Below the pieces are notes generated by a model. It was not told the DNA's origin. It worked only from the letters and a program-made list of their open reading frames with translations, and ran no database searches. From the NCBI GenBank assembly GCA_020201415.1, contig JAIVGW010000231.1, positions 1 to 5,605 of the forward strand: a stretch of DNA of 5,605 bases, read 5' to 3'. Origin of the DNA: Lentisphaerota bacterium (lineage in GTDB: Bacteria > Verrucomicrobiota > Kiritimatiellia > JAAZAB01). Position 1 is the first letter of the stretch. Each line of letters opens with the position of its first letter. The translations under genes were made by a program, and so were the position numbers. Positions 1 through 5,605 of this stretch are shown in pieces.

Positions 1-264
1 CAGGTTTTTCATGATGATGTTGACCGCATTTTTGGCCCTGGTGAAACCCGACTCGACCATCGCAAATCCGGCCTGCATGAAAAACACCAGGAAAGCCGCC
101 AGGCAGGTCCAGACAATATTAAGGTTCATTTGCAACGCATCACGCATAGCCCCGACTTCCACAACGGCAGTTTCCTCCGCCAGCGCCAACGGGGCGGCCG
201 ACAGCAGCAGTATAAGCATTAAGCCGCCAACCCCATACAACTTGTATTCTCTCGCCAGTTTCAT
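1..264 (-). CDS. amt: Ammonium transporter, N-terminal part (3' end beyond the window)
   Basis: Only the first 88 codons are present; the frame is still open at position 1. Residues 1-29 form a cleavable signal peptide: a basic start (MKLAREYK), a hydrophobic core and an ALA-EE cleavage site near residue 29. Residues 48-88 carry the Amt/Mep/Rh first-helix signature, seen as VWTCLAAFLVFFMQAGFAMV followed by ESGFTRAKNAVNIIMKNL. Family knowledge: Amt proteins are trimeric inner-membrane channels that take up ammonium and are usually paired with a PII protein (GlnK). The ATG at 264 is preferred because an AAAGGA stretch lies about 11 nt upstream. An in-frame ATG at 276 would sit directly on that ribosome site. 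The gene begins 36 nt after the porin remnant and probably shares its sigma-54 promoter. The conserved pore residues lie outside the window, so function rests on this N-terminal signature. Confidence 0.93.
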   Translation of the reverse strand, partial: MKLAREYKLYGVGGLMLILLLSAAPLALAEETAVVEVGAMRDALQMNLNIVWTCLAAFLVFFMQAGFAMVESGFTRAKNAVNIIMKNL

Positions 265-300
265 TATCAAATTCATCCTTTCAACATTTGTTTGTATCAA

Positions 301-556
301 CTAAAATTCTCTGCCCAGACCAATACCGGTAAAAAACATGTCGTTTTTTTGAACGCCGGAATTTCATACCCATTACAATATTCCGGTGAAAAGCAAAACC
401 TCATCAATGCCGTAGCTTGTTTATCTCCTGGCCGCGCCAAACGTATTTACCTAACACATCAACCGCAACATCCACCTCAACTTCGGATGACGCCGCCAAG
501 CCCGTTAACAATGCCATACTCCACATAATTACCGGTTTTTTGATCCACATCCGCAC
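301..556 (-). pseudogene. Decayed outer-membrane porin (TorF-like), internally deleted
   Basis: From GTG at 556 the frame encodes a signal peptide (MWIKKPVIMWSMALLTGLAAS), then a mature start EVEVDVAVDVLGKYVWRGQEI, and ends at a TGA at 406-404 after only 50 residues. 'SKYVWRGQ' just after the signal peptide is typical of the first strand of TorF-like/gcw_chp porins, which are normally over 200 residues. In a different frame, codons 363-301 read NDMFFTGIGLGREF and a TAG. This looks like a porin's last beta-strand, with the terminal Phe used in outer-membrane insertion. Two in-frame stops (375-373 and 366-364) lie before it. I infer that a deletion removed the central barrel and shifted the frame. 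A strong ribosome site (AAGGAGG, 568-562) is 5 nt from the GTG; an ATG at 550 is a second possible start. Alternatives are an assembly error or an unrelated 50-residue exported peptide. Confidence 0.6.
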
Positions 557-561
557 TCTGG

Positions 562-568
562 CCTCCTT
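562..568 (-). promoter_or_regulatory. Strong ribosome binding site of the porin remnant
   Basis: AAGGAGG on the minus strand is a full Shine-Dalgarno sequence. It lies 5 nt before GTG 556 and 11 nt before ATG 550, so it favours GTG as the start. Its preservation shows that the 5' end of the broken porin gene has not yet decayed. Confidence 0.7.
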
Positions 569-617
569 TTGCTTATAACAAACCTTGCCAAACACAACCA
601 GACACGCAGCACAATAA

Positions 618-633
618 AGCAAATAGCGTGCCA
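618..633 (-). promoter_or_regulatory. Sigma-54 (RpoN) promoter of the porin-amt unit
   Basis: The minus strand reads TGGCACG-CTAT-TTGCT from 633 to 618. This matches the -24/-12 consensus TGGCACG-N4-TTGCW at every specified position. The GG pair (632-631) and GC pair (620-619) are exactly 10 bp apart, as sigma-54 requires. The predicted transcript start is near 607, giving a leader of about 51 nt to GTG 556. Sigma-54 promoters need an enhancer-binding activator (for ammonium genes often NtrC), and candidate sites lie upstream at 721-768. Control of an ammonium transporter by sigma-54 is well established in other bacteria. Confidence 0.88.
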
Positions 634-720
634 ACATCATGAATGTAATCTTTATTACTTGCATATAAAATATTTACAAAGCAACCAGCTCCCACTGAAA
701 CACATAGCAAGCATTTTATT

Positions 721-738
721 TATCACATTTATGTGATA
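721..738. promoter_or_regulatory. Perfect 18-bp dyad, candidate activator site
   Basis: TATCACATTTATGTGATA has perfect 8-bp arms around a TT centre. Its centre is about 122 bp upstream of the predicted sigma-54 start, within the usual range for enhancer-binding activators. It does not match the canonical NtrC palindrome. The half-sites TCACA/TGTGA are in the opposite order to a CRP site, so the protein that binds is not identified. Confidence 0.5.
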
Positions 739-755
739 GCAAAGAACTATTGCTA
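737..755. repeat. Short inverted repeat TAGCAA/TTGCTA
   Basis: TAGCAA (737-742) and TTGCTA (750-755) are exact 6-bp complements 7 nt apart. They bridge the two 18-bp dyads. The pair may be part of the same activator-binding region or may arise by chance in AT-rich DNA. Confidence 0.3.
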
Positions 756-768
756 CATTATTGTAACA
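751..768. promoter_or_regulatory. Imperfect 18-bp dyad, second candidate activator site
   Basis: TGCTACATTATTGTAACA has 7-bp arms with one mismatch and a 4-nt centre. It shares 11 of 18 positions with the dyad at 721-738, including ACATT and TGT. The two centres are 30 bp apart, close to three helical turns, as expected for paired activator dimers on one face of the DNA. It lies about 152 bp upstream of the predicted start. Confidence 0.35.
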
Positions 769-882
769 CAATAAACAGCAAAAGATGGAACCGTACAACA
801 GACCTTACCTCGCGCATAGGCGCGGCGGTGCGAATAATCAAGGAAAGCGGGATTGGGATTGATCCGCGGCGTTGCGATCCTG

Positions 883-1968
883 TCAGCCGGTCGTGTTGGC
901 CATGGTAAAAGCGCGGCTCATGGTCAGACGCCGTTCGGCCTGGTCATGCCAGCCGTGGGGCAGAAATTCACCGGTATGCATGTAACAGCGCACCCGCAAG
1001 TCATTGCTGCCTTCCCGAAAGGTCAGCAGCCGGCTCATCGGGACATTGGTTGAGCCATGATGCCGACTCAGGCAGGCCACGTTGATAAACCAAGTTCCCC
1101 ATTTATTCTCAATATGGGTTTTACCGCCATAGTTATCATCAGGATGCGTATGCGTATGCCCGCCCAACCACAGGCTCACCGCGCCGGGATGTCCAGCCAG
1201 GTAGGTTTCAAATGCCTGCGCGTCCGGCCGGCTGTCGACAAAATACAGGTAGGATGCACCCTGCGGTGTGCCCCGCGGTTTGTATCCATGGTAATGGCCA
1301 CGCCAATTGCCCTGCTCGTCTTTGATCATACCCTCCCACTCCCCGGAAGCCACCGTGGTTTCCTTGAGCATGTAGTGATGCACACTGATGATGATAGAGT
1401 CCGGATTGGCCTTAACCATGCCCTGCCACCAGCGAAATGTTTCACCACTGACCACTCCGCCGGGATTGCCGCCGAGATCGCCGCGGCCAACGGTCTGGGT
1501 CGGCTCGTTGATGTCGCTCATCATCAGAAACAAAAGGTTGCCCACCCGGAACGAGTAGCGGCTCCAGGTTCCCTCCACCGGATACGGTCTACGGACGGGC
1601 GCCACGCCGGAAAACCCGGTGTTCCGCCCCATGGGATCAACCCATTTCCGCCACCACCACGCTTCCGGCTCGTTAAGACCGCTGCGGTCATGATTGCCGC
1701 AAACACTGTAAACGGCCTCCCGGTGATGCCGCGTAAGCGCCCCGAACTGGCGGACTACTTCGGCGCCCTCATCATCCTGAGGCACCGCTTGCCCGCCCGA
1801 CATATCCCCGGCATCAATGCCAATATCCCATTCAAAGGAAGGTCCGCCCTGGCGGCCGCCGCTTTCAGAGTCACGAATGGCATCGGCCAGGCTCTCCCGG
1901 CCATGCTTGAGATCAGACCCCACGTGCGCATCACCAAAGACCCATAAATTAAAATTTTTGTTCTGCAT
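883..1968 (-). CDS. Calcineurin-like metallophosphoesterase, cytoplasmic
   Basis: This 361-residue protein has the ordered metal-binding motifs of the calcineurin-like phosphoesterase superfamily (PF00149). They are GDAH (D13, H15), the GD motif with D55, GNHD (N92, H93), a histidine pair in SVHHYM (H197/H198) and GGHTHTH (H271, H273). In this family these residues bind two metal ions and hydrolyse phosphoester bonds. All are present, so the enzyme is probably active. There is no signal peptide, as the first catalytic motif begins at residue 12, so it should be cytoplasmic. The insert at residues 98-185, rich in Trp, Gly and Pro, probably shapes the substrate pocket; the substrate cannot be read from the sequence. 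The ATG lies 8 nt after the flavoprotein stop and has only a weak ribosome site (GGCAG), so translation is probably coupled to the upstream gene. Confidence 0.9.
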   Translation of the reverse strand: MQNKNFNLWVFGDAHVGSDLKHGRESLADAIRDSESGGRQGGPSFEWDIGIDAGDMSGGQAVPQDDEGAEVVRQFGALTRHHREAVYSVCGNHDRSGLNEPEAWWWRKWVDPMGRNTGFSGVAPVRRPYPVEGTWSRYSFRVGNLLFLMMSDINEPTQTVGRGDLGGNPGGVVSGETFRWWQGMVKANPDSIIISVHHYMLKETTVASGEWEGMIKDEQGNWRGHYHGYKPRGTPQGASYLYFVDSRPDAQAFETYLAGHPGAVSLWLGGHTHTHPDDNYGGKTHIENKWGTWFINVACLSRHHGSTNVPMSRLLTFREGSNDLRVRCYMHTGEFLPHGWHDQAERRLTMSRAFTMANTTG

Positions 1969-1976
1969 ACTGCCAT

Positions 1977-3368
1977 TTATGATGAATGATCATTACTGCA
2001 ACCGTTCTCCCTGTGCTCGCCTTCCACCTCGGGCAGATAGGCGCCCTGCGCCCTGAGCTGATTGCGCAAGGCCTGCGTATCAACTGTATGAATATCCGGG
2101 CGCCCTGCCCCGGCTGCCATGGCCGCCGCCAGTCCGGCCGCTTCGCCCATACAGAGACATACCGGCATGACGCGCGTGCTGCCCTGCAGCGTGCGATCGG
2201 TGGAAATGCTCCGGCCGGCGACCAGCACGTTCTTCAATCCGCGCGGCGTCAGACAGCGATAGGGTATGCCGTGCGATTGCCCCTTTTGCAGATGAATCGC
2301 ATGGGACGCCCCTTCCTGATCCGACCCGATTTCAACCTGCCTGTGATGCACGTCAATAAAATAGCAATTGCGGCAGATTTCATCGGGGAATGACCGGAGA
2401 CTGGTGAAATCATCAATCGTCAGGCGATAGGCGCCCATAATGCGCCGCGTCTCACGGATGCCCAGCAGGGGCGCCGTCTGGGTCAGATGGGCATTGGCAA
2501 AAGCCGCGGGGAAAAATTCGGCACAGGCATCGCGAAAGGCCTTGGCGATTTTCCGCCCCTGAACCAATCCCCGGCTCACGGAAAATGGATCGGTGTTATC
2601 CACCGACCAGACATGACCGGCGTTGAACCCGACAGCTCCCGGACCAACAATATTGTTACAGGCGTGTCGATCAGGTATTTCGGGATATTTACCGGAAGCA
2701 ATTATCCGATCGATAACACTGCCGCGGGGGCTGCGAGATTTGGTTTTAATGCGTCCGCAATGCCGATAGGCATACATATCGACATTGGTCAGGGTGAAGC
2801 AGTGGGTGGCGGGCTGCAGGTCGCCGGAGCCGTCCCCCTTTTCGTAGGCGGCGCCGGCCCAGGCCGCCAGGTCGGCATCACCCGTGGCATCCACATAGAC
2901 TTTAGCCCGGTAAGCCGTCAGGCCGGACTTGTTCGCCACCACGATTGCATCAACGGATTCAGTCTGCTCTTTCTCCACCGCCGCCAGGCATGAATTGAAC
3001 AGCACCGTCGCCCCATGATCCGCCAATAGATCATCGTATAAGCGCTTGAGCAGTTCCGCGTCAATGGGCGTCCAGTCAAAACGGTCTTCGGGCACATGCG
3101 GCATACCGGCCATGCAAGCCTTCAATACCCGCTCGGCCAGGCCGCCGTAGATAATCCGCTCCTTATCGGTGAAAGGGCACCAGGCCGGGACCAGACCGGA
3201 AGTGCCCATGCCGCCGAGCGCGCCGGCCGCCTCGACCAGGAGGGTTTTGGCGCCGGCGCGGGCCGCGGAAGCGGCGGCAGTGCACCCGGCCGGACCGCCG
3301 CCGACAACAATCACATCCCAAGACTCATCCAGCGGAACGGCACGGTTTTTCAGGACATATTCCGACAT
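1977..3368 (-). CDS. FAD-dependent oxidoreductase (FAD_oxidored family)
   Basis: This is a 463-residue flavoprotein. Residues 18-46 form the dinucleotide-binding fold: DVIVVGGGPAG (G23-G28), with E46 at the end of the second strand as the likely FAD ribose ligand. It is followed by a GGMGTSG loop (52-58). ATGDAD at 161-166 is the second FAD contact region. Residues 377-417 (GLKNVLVAGRSIS, then STRV and GEAAGLAAA) are the C-terminal FAD-binding segment typical of PF12831 proteins, and RETRRIMGAY is another usual block of that family. There is no signal peptide and no Cys cluster that would suggest an iron-sulfur site. Members occur widely in PVC bacteria, often with unknown substrates, and some are wrongly named 'xanthan lyase'. 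The start at ATG 3368 has GGAGT 7 nt upstream. It is the first gene of a two-gene unit and diverges from serC. Confidence 0.9.
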   Translation of the reverse strand: MSEYVLKNRAVPLDESWDVIVVGGGPAGCTAAASAARAGAKTLLVEAAGALGGMGTSGLVPAWCPFTDKERIIYGGLAERVLKACMAGMPHVPEDRFDWTPIDAELLKRLYDDLLADHGATVLFNSCLAAVEKEQTESVDAIVVANKSGLTAYRAKVYVDATGDADLAAWAGAAYEKGDGSGDLQPATHCFTLTNVDMYAYRHCGRIKTKSRSPRGSVIDRIIASGKYPEIPDRHACNNIVGPGAVGFNAGHVWSVDNTDPFSVSRGLVQGRKIAKAFRDACAEFFPAAFANAHLTQTAPLLGIRETRRIMGAYRLTIDDFTSLRSFPDEICRNCYFIDVHHRQVEIGSDQEGASHAIHLQKGQSHGIPYRCLTPRGLKNVLVAGRSISTDRTLQGSTRVMPVCLCMGEAAGLAAAMAAGAGRPDIHTVDTQALRNQLRAQGAYLPEVEGEHRENGCSNDHSS

Positions 3369-3375
3369 AATTTTT

Positions 3376-3380
3376 ACTCC
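3376..3380 (-). promoter_or_regulatory. Ribosome binding site of the flavoprotein gene
   Basis: GGAGT on the minus strand is 7 nt from ATG 3368. This supports that start over any longer reading. Confidence 0.6.
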
Positions 3381-3389
3381 ATTTCACTC

Positions 3390-3418
3390 TTGTCTTTGCC
3401 GACATATATCAATAGAAT
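3390..3418 (+). promoter_or_regulatory. Sigma-70 type promoter of serC
   Basis: TTGTCT (3390-3395), a 17-bp spacer and TAGAAT (3413-3418) match the -35 consensus at 4 of 6 positions and the -10 at 5 of 6. The predicted start is near 3425, leaving a leader of about 37 nt. That is too short for a riboswitch or attenuator. The -10 overlaps the -10 of the opposite-strand promoter. Confidence 0.55.
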
Positions 3419-3441
3419 AGCAGAGCTTTTAACGCTGTCAA
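3414..3441 (-). promoter_or_regulatory. Sigma-70 type promoter of the flavoprotein-phosphoesterase unit
   Basis: On the minus strand, TTGACA (3441-3436, a perfect -35), a 16-bp spacer and TATTCT (3419-3414, 4 of 6) form a promoter. A TGC directly before the -10 supplies the extended -10 motif. The predicted start is near 3407, about 39 nt before ATG 3368. Five of its six -10 positions are also used by the serC promoter's -10 on the other strand. Confidence 0.5.
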
Positions 3442-3449
3442 ACACACCC

Positions 3450-3455
3450 GGAGGA
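3450..3455 (+). promoter_or_regulatory. Ribosome binding site that fixes the serC start
   Basis: GGAGGA lies 6 nt before ATG 3462. The frame is open far upstream (to 3096), but that part is opposite the flavoprotein gene. This site, with the family N-terminus FNFNAGPA directly after the ATG, fixes the start. Confidence 0.85.
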
Positions 3456-3461
3456 AAACAC

Positions 3462-4538
3462 ATGACGCGCGCGTTTAATTTCAATGCCGGACCGGCCACC
3501 CTGCCCCAGGAGGTTCTGGAAGAAGCCCGTGAGGAACTGCTGGATTACCGGCAGGGCGGCGCATCGGTCATGGAAATCAGCCATCGCGGCAAACTCTACG
3601 ATGCCGTGCATACCGAAGCCGTGGAAAATTTCAGCAAGCTGTTGGGCTGCCCGGACGATTACGCCGTGCTGTTTCTGCCCGGCGGCGCCACCATGCAATT
3701 CGCCATGCTGCCGCTCAACCTTTTGAGCGCAGGGCGCACCGCGGATTACATCAATTCCGGCTCCTGGGCCGAGAAGGCGCTAAAGGAGGCCAAGCTGGTG
3801 GGCCGGGTCAATGTGGCCGCCGACACCTCCAAGGCTCAACCGGCGCGCCTGCCGGTGGCGGACGAATTGCAACTAACCCCGGGCGCGGCTTATGTGCATA
3901 TCACCTCCAACGAGACGATTGCCGGAACCCAGTGGAAAGAATTTCCGCGCTCGGACTCCCCGCTGGTGGCGGACATGTCCTCCGACATCCTCTCCCGCCC
4001 ATTCGACATAAAACAGTTCGGCATGATTTACGCCGGCGCACAGAAGAATCTCGGGCCTGCGGGCATCTCGCTGGTGGTCATGCGCAAGGATCTGGCGGAA
4101 AACGCGCCGGCCAATCTGCCACAGATGCTGCGCTACAAAGCACACCTTGAAGCAAACTCCCTTTACAACACCCCGCCGACCTTCAGTATCTACCTGATGA
4201 TGCTGGTATCACGCTGGATCCTCAAGCAAGGTCTGGAGAATCTTTACCGGCGCAATGCTGAAAAGGCCGCCAGGCTATATGCTGTGATCGACGCCGGCGG
4301 CTTCTATCGCGGCACGGCCGCTCCGGAATACCGTTCGGACATGAACGTCACGTTCCGTCTGCCGACAGAGGATCTTGAAAAGCAATTCCTTAAACAGGCC
4401 GAGGAATTGCGTCTGCAGGGATTGAAGGGACACCGCTCGGTCGGCGGTGTGCGCGCTTCGATTTACAACGCCATGCCGGAGGCCGGCGTCGAGGCCTTGT
4501 GTGGTTTCATGCGTGAGTTCGAGGCTAAAAACGGGTGA
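3462..4538 (+). CDS. serC: Phosphoserine aminotransferase
   Basis: The 358-residue protein is close to the usual SerC length of about 360. SerC transfers an amino group from glutamate to 3-phosphohydroxypyruvate to make phosphoserine in the cytoplasmic serine pathway; the enzyme also serves pyridoxal phosphate synthesis in some bacteria. It is a class V, fold-type I aminotransferase. Visible marks are the N-terminus FNFNAGPATLP, the substrate-phosphate pair H41-R42 in MEISHRGK, the glycine-rich PGGAT (73-77), W102 that stacks on the cofactor ring, D171 in VADMSSD and the Schiff-base lysine K195 in YAGAQKNLGPAG. The end carries the typical GLKGHRSVGGVRASIYNAMP block. All catalytic residues are present. 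serA and serB are not in the window. The stop codon overlaps the next gene's GTG, so the two are co-translated. Confidence 0.97.
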   Translation: MTRAFNFNAGPATLPQEVLEEAREELLDYRQGGASVMEISHRGKLYDAVHTEAVENFSKLLGCPDDYAVLFLPGGATMQFAMLPLNLLSAGRTADYINSGSWAEKALKEAKLVGRVNVAADTSKAQPARLPVADELQLTPGAAYVHITSNETIAGTQWKEFPRSDSPLVADMSSDILSRPFDIKQFGMIYAGAQKNLGPAGISLVVMRKDLAENAPANLPQMLRYKAHLEANSLYNTPPTFSIYLMMLVSRWILKQGLENLYRRNAEKAARLYAVIDAGGFYRGTAAPEYRSDMNVTFRLPTEDLEKQFLKQAEELRLQGLKGHRSVGGVRASIYNAMPEAGVEALCGFMREFEAKNG

Positions 4539-5164
4539 CCAGCTTGCAATCAGACTCAAAAAGCAAACAAGCGCCGCTGAAGTCCATGGCTTTGCTGTTG
4601 CTGGGCCTGCTGGCCGGCTGCGCCACATTGGGTCCGGTGCAGTCCCAGCGGCCGCTGGAATACGTGTTCCCCGTCCATGCCGACCGCGGCTGGCAAAACA
4701 GCGGCATCAGCGTGCGCCGGGGCGAGATCATCCATTGCATGGCGGAGGGTCAGTGGGGCGACGATTTCGGACTTTGCGGGCCGCGCGGGCAACCGCGCAC
4801 CCGGCGCGGCAACTTCGGTGTCGAGGCGCCGGCCAACGGCCTGCTGATGAGACTCAGCGGACAGACCAACAGAGTCTATTTCGTGGGAGAACAGGCCAAC
4901 ATCGTGGCCGAACGCCCGGGGCATGTATTTTTCCGCGGCAACGCCACAGTTGCGCCAAATCCCCGCGGCGCACTGCAGGTCACCCTGATGGTGGCCCGGG
5001 ACAGCGACGGCGAGGGCCTTTCCGATTACGAGGAATTGCAAATCTGGGGCACCGACCCCCTGCGCGCCGATAGCGACGGCACCGGCTTCACCGACGAGGA
5101 AATCATAGCCGACCGGCGGCGGCTGGTGGGAGAAGGCATCCTGCGTCCCAGCCGGCCGCGCTGA
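4535..5164 (+). CDS. Lipoprotein with a beta-sandwich-like domain and TSP3-like calcium repeats
   Basis: This 209-residue protein has a hydrophobic stretch (18-28) and a lipobox LAGC with C29 as the probable lipidation site. It should therefore be membrane-anchored and face the periplasm or cell surface. Residues 41-153 (RGWQNSGISVRRGE, then GLLMRLSGQTNRVYFVG and PGHVFFRGN) resemble the strand pattern of LecA/PA-IL-like domains; this is a weak likeness by eye. Residues 156-168 (DSDGEGLSDYEEL) and 179-189 (DSDGTGFTDEE) are two Asp/Gly repeats of the bacterial thrombospondin type 3 kind, which bind calcium. GTG 4535 overlaps the serC stop by 4 nt. A later ATG at 4586 would leave only a short, uncharged signal, so GTG with its Lys-containing n-region is preferred. 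No enzyme motif is visible. Its role beside serC is unknown. Confidence 0.8.
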   Translation: MTSLQSDSKSKQAPLKSMALLLLGLLAGCATLGPVQSQRPLEYVFPVHADRGWQNSGISVRRGEIIHCMAEGQWGDDFGLCGPRGQPRTRRGNFGVEAPANGLLMRLSGQTNRVYFVGEQANIVAERPGHVFFRGNATVAPNPRGALQVTLMVARDSDGEGLSDYEELQIWGTDPLRADSDGTGFTDEEIIADRRRLVGEGILRPSRPR

Positions 5165-5177
5165 TTGCCTTACAACA

Positions 5178-5203
5178 GCGCGGCATAACCCTGCCCGCGT
5201 TTT
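5178..5203 (+). terminator. Intrinsic terminator after the serC-lipoprotein unit
   Basis: CGCGGCA (5179-5185) pairs with TGCCCGCG (5192-5199) with one bulged C and a 6-nt loop, followed by TTTT (5200-5203). It starts 14 nt after the lipoprotein stop and lies between two convergent genes. The T-tract is short, so efficiency is uncertain. On the opposite strand there is no T-tract, so it should act on the plus strand only. Confidence 0.5.
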
Positions 5204-5213
5204 CCGCACGGCA

Positions 5214-5605
5214 TTATTTCACGACAATCGGCACCAGCAGTTCCGGCTGCTCCGGATGATCGGTAAGAATCCGCAGGACGCGGCCATCCAGTTCCGGAGC
5301 CGCCCGCCATTCGCGCAATTCCACCCGCACACCTCCGCCGGTGGCCGGCCGATGCGCAACCCGCATTTCCGGCAACGGCGTTTGGATTTCACGCACCTGG
5401 AAGGGGCGTTCATCGGCCGACCGCAAAAGCAACAGCGTGTTGATCGGCCGCCGGGCGGAACCATTGAGCACGATCTCATCCGGAATGGGATAAACCGCCG
5501 CAACCACTCTGCCGGACAGTTCCAGACTCAATTGCGAGGAGCGCGGGTGATCGGTACGGATCACCACGGCGCTGTGAAAACGGCCGAGCGGTAGCGGCGG
5601 TACGC
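5214..5605 (-). CDS. DUF1573/ASH-like repeat protein, C-terminal part (5' end beyond the window)
   Basis: The last 129 residues are present and the frame is open through position 5605. The GTG at 5567 is only an internal codon, since the sequence before it (PPLPLGRFHSA) continues the domain. The part seen holds the end of one immunoglobulin-like unit (VVIRTDHPRSSQLSLELSG) and one full unit ending RILTDHPEQPELLVPIVVK. The pattern '(I/V)xTDHPxxPxLxVPV' is typical of DUF1573 and related ASH-like beta-sandwich repeats, which are common in planctomycetes and relatives and have no settled function. A signal peptide would be in the missing part. It converges on the lipoprotein gene with about 49 nt between the two stop codons. 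Confidence 0.65.
   Translation of the reverse strand, partial: VPPLPLGRFHSAVVIRTDHPRSSQLSLELSGRVVAAVYPIPDEIVLNGSARRPINTLLLLRSADERPFQVREIQTPLPEMRVAHRPATGGGVRVELREWRAAPELDGRVLRILTDHPEQPELLVPIVVK

Larger units (their letters stand above)
557..882. other. Intergenic control region, AT-rich toward the porin-amt side
   Basis: This 326-bp stretch lies between the metallophosphoesterase stop and the porin remnant, both on the minus strand. Positions 557-780 are AT-rich and hold the ribosome site, the sigma-54 promoter and the dyads listed separately. Positions 780-882 are more GC-rich and hold only weak hairpins (for example CGCGC-ATAG-GCGCG at 811-824) without a T-tract. No convincing gene or terminator is visible in that part. 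Confidence 0.6.

Noticed and set aside
292..528. Plus-strand 78-codon open frame
   Set aside because: It lies opposite the porin remnant, has no ribosome site and has no domain-like sequence.
557..664. N-terminal extension of the porin remnant frame up to 664
   Set aside because: It would run across the sigma-54 promoter and the strong ribosome site. The signal peptide begins only after 556.
721..738. CRP/FNR binding site
   Set aside because: The half-sites are in the order TCACA then TGTGA with a 4-bp gap, the reverse of the CRP arrangement TGTGA-N6-TCACA.
811..824. Hairpin CGCGC-ATAG-GCGCG as terminator of the metallophosphoesterase unit
   Set aside because: The stem is only 5 bp and no T-tract follows on the minus strand.
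853..882. Bulged GATC/GATC hairpin just after the metallophosphoesterase stop
   Set aside because: The stem is short and bulged and lacks a T-tract; it is likely a chance pairing.
1057..1947. Long plus-strand open frame of 296 codons opposite the metallophosphoesterase gene
   Set aside because: Its protein has no recognisable domain, and the opposite strand carries all the catalytic motifs. It is a GC-driven shadow frame.
3096..3461. Possible longer SerC starting at 3096
   Set aside because: The extra part is opposite the flavoprotein gene and is low-complexity Gly/Ala/Arg. The GGAGGA site and FNFNAGPA motif fix the start at 3462.

Overview
The window is about 5.6 kb of bacterial chromosome from a Gram-negative lineage: it encodes a beta-barrel porin remnant, a lipobox protein and a sigma-54 promoter. 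Four traits together suggest a member of the PVC group (Lentisphaerota, Kiritimatiellota, Verrucomicrobiota or Planctomycetota). These are an FAD_oxidored-type flavoprotein, a DUF1573-like protein, a lipoprotein with TSP3-like Asp/Gly repeats, and a 'KYVWRGQ' porin. This placement is inference from gene content, not a phylogenetic result. The coding DNA is GC-rich; the control region at roughly 560-800 is clearly AT-rich.

Left part, minus strand (1-768): a nitrogen-type transcription unit. A near-perfect sigma-54 promoter (618-633), with two 18-bp dyads upstream at 30-bp centre-to-centre spacing, reads toward position 1. The first gene is a broken TorF-like outer-membrane porin (556-301). Its signal peptide, first strand and last strand are recognisable, but the middle is missing and the frame is broken. 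The second gene is the start of an ammonium transporter (Amt, 264-1), cut by the window edge. Sigma-54 control fits an ammonium-scavenging operon.

Middle, minus strand (883-3368): a two-gene unit, 8 nt apart, encoding an FAD-dependent oxidoreductase of the FAD_oxidored family followed by a cytoplasmic calcineurin-like metallophosphoesterase. The substrates of both are unknown.

Right part, plus strand (3462-5164): serC (phosphoserine aminotransferase), with a 4-nt overlap into a lipoprotein that has a possible lectin-like beta-sandwich and C-terminal calcium-binding-type Asp/Gly repeats. A hairpin with a T-tract follows. serC and the flavoprotein gene diverge from a 93-bp intergenic region in which the two predicted sigma-70 promoters share almost the same -10 hexamer.

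Right edge, minus strand (5605-5214): the C-terminal 129 residues of a DUF1573/ASH-like repeat protein, convergent with the lipoprotein gene.

I saw no RNA gene, CRISPR array, insertion sequence or attachment site. No wholly new defence or mobile system is evident. The most notable points are the decayed porin behind an intact sigma-54 control region, and the overlapping divergent promoters at serC.
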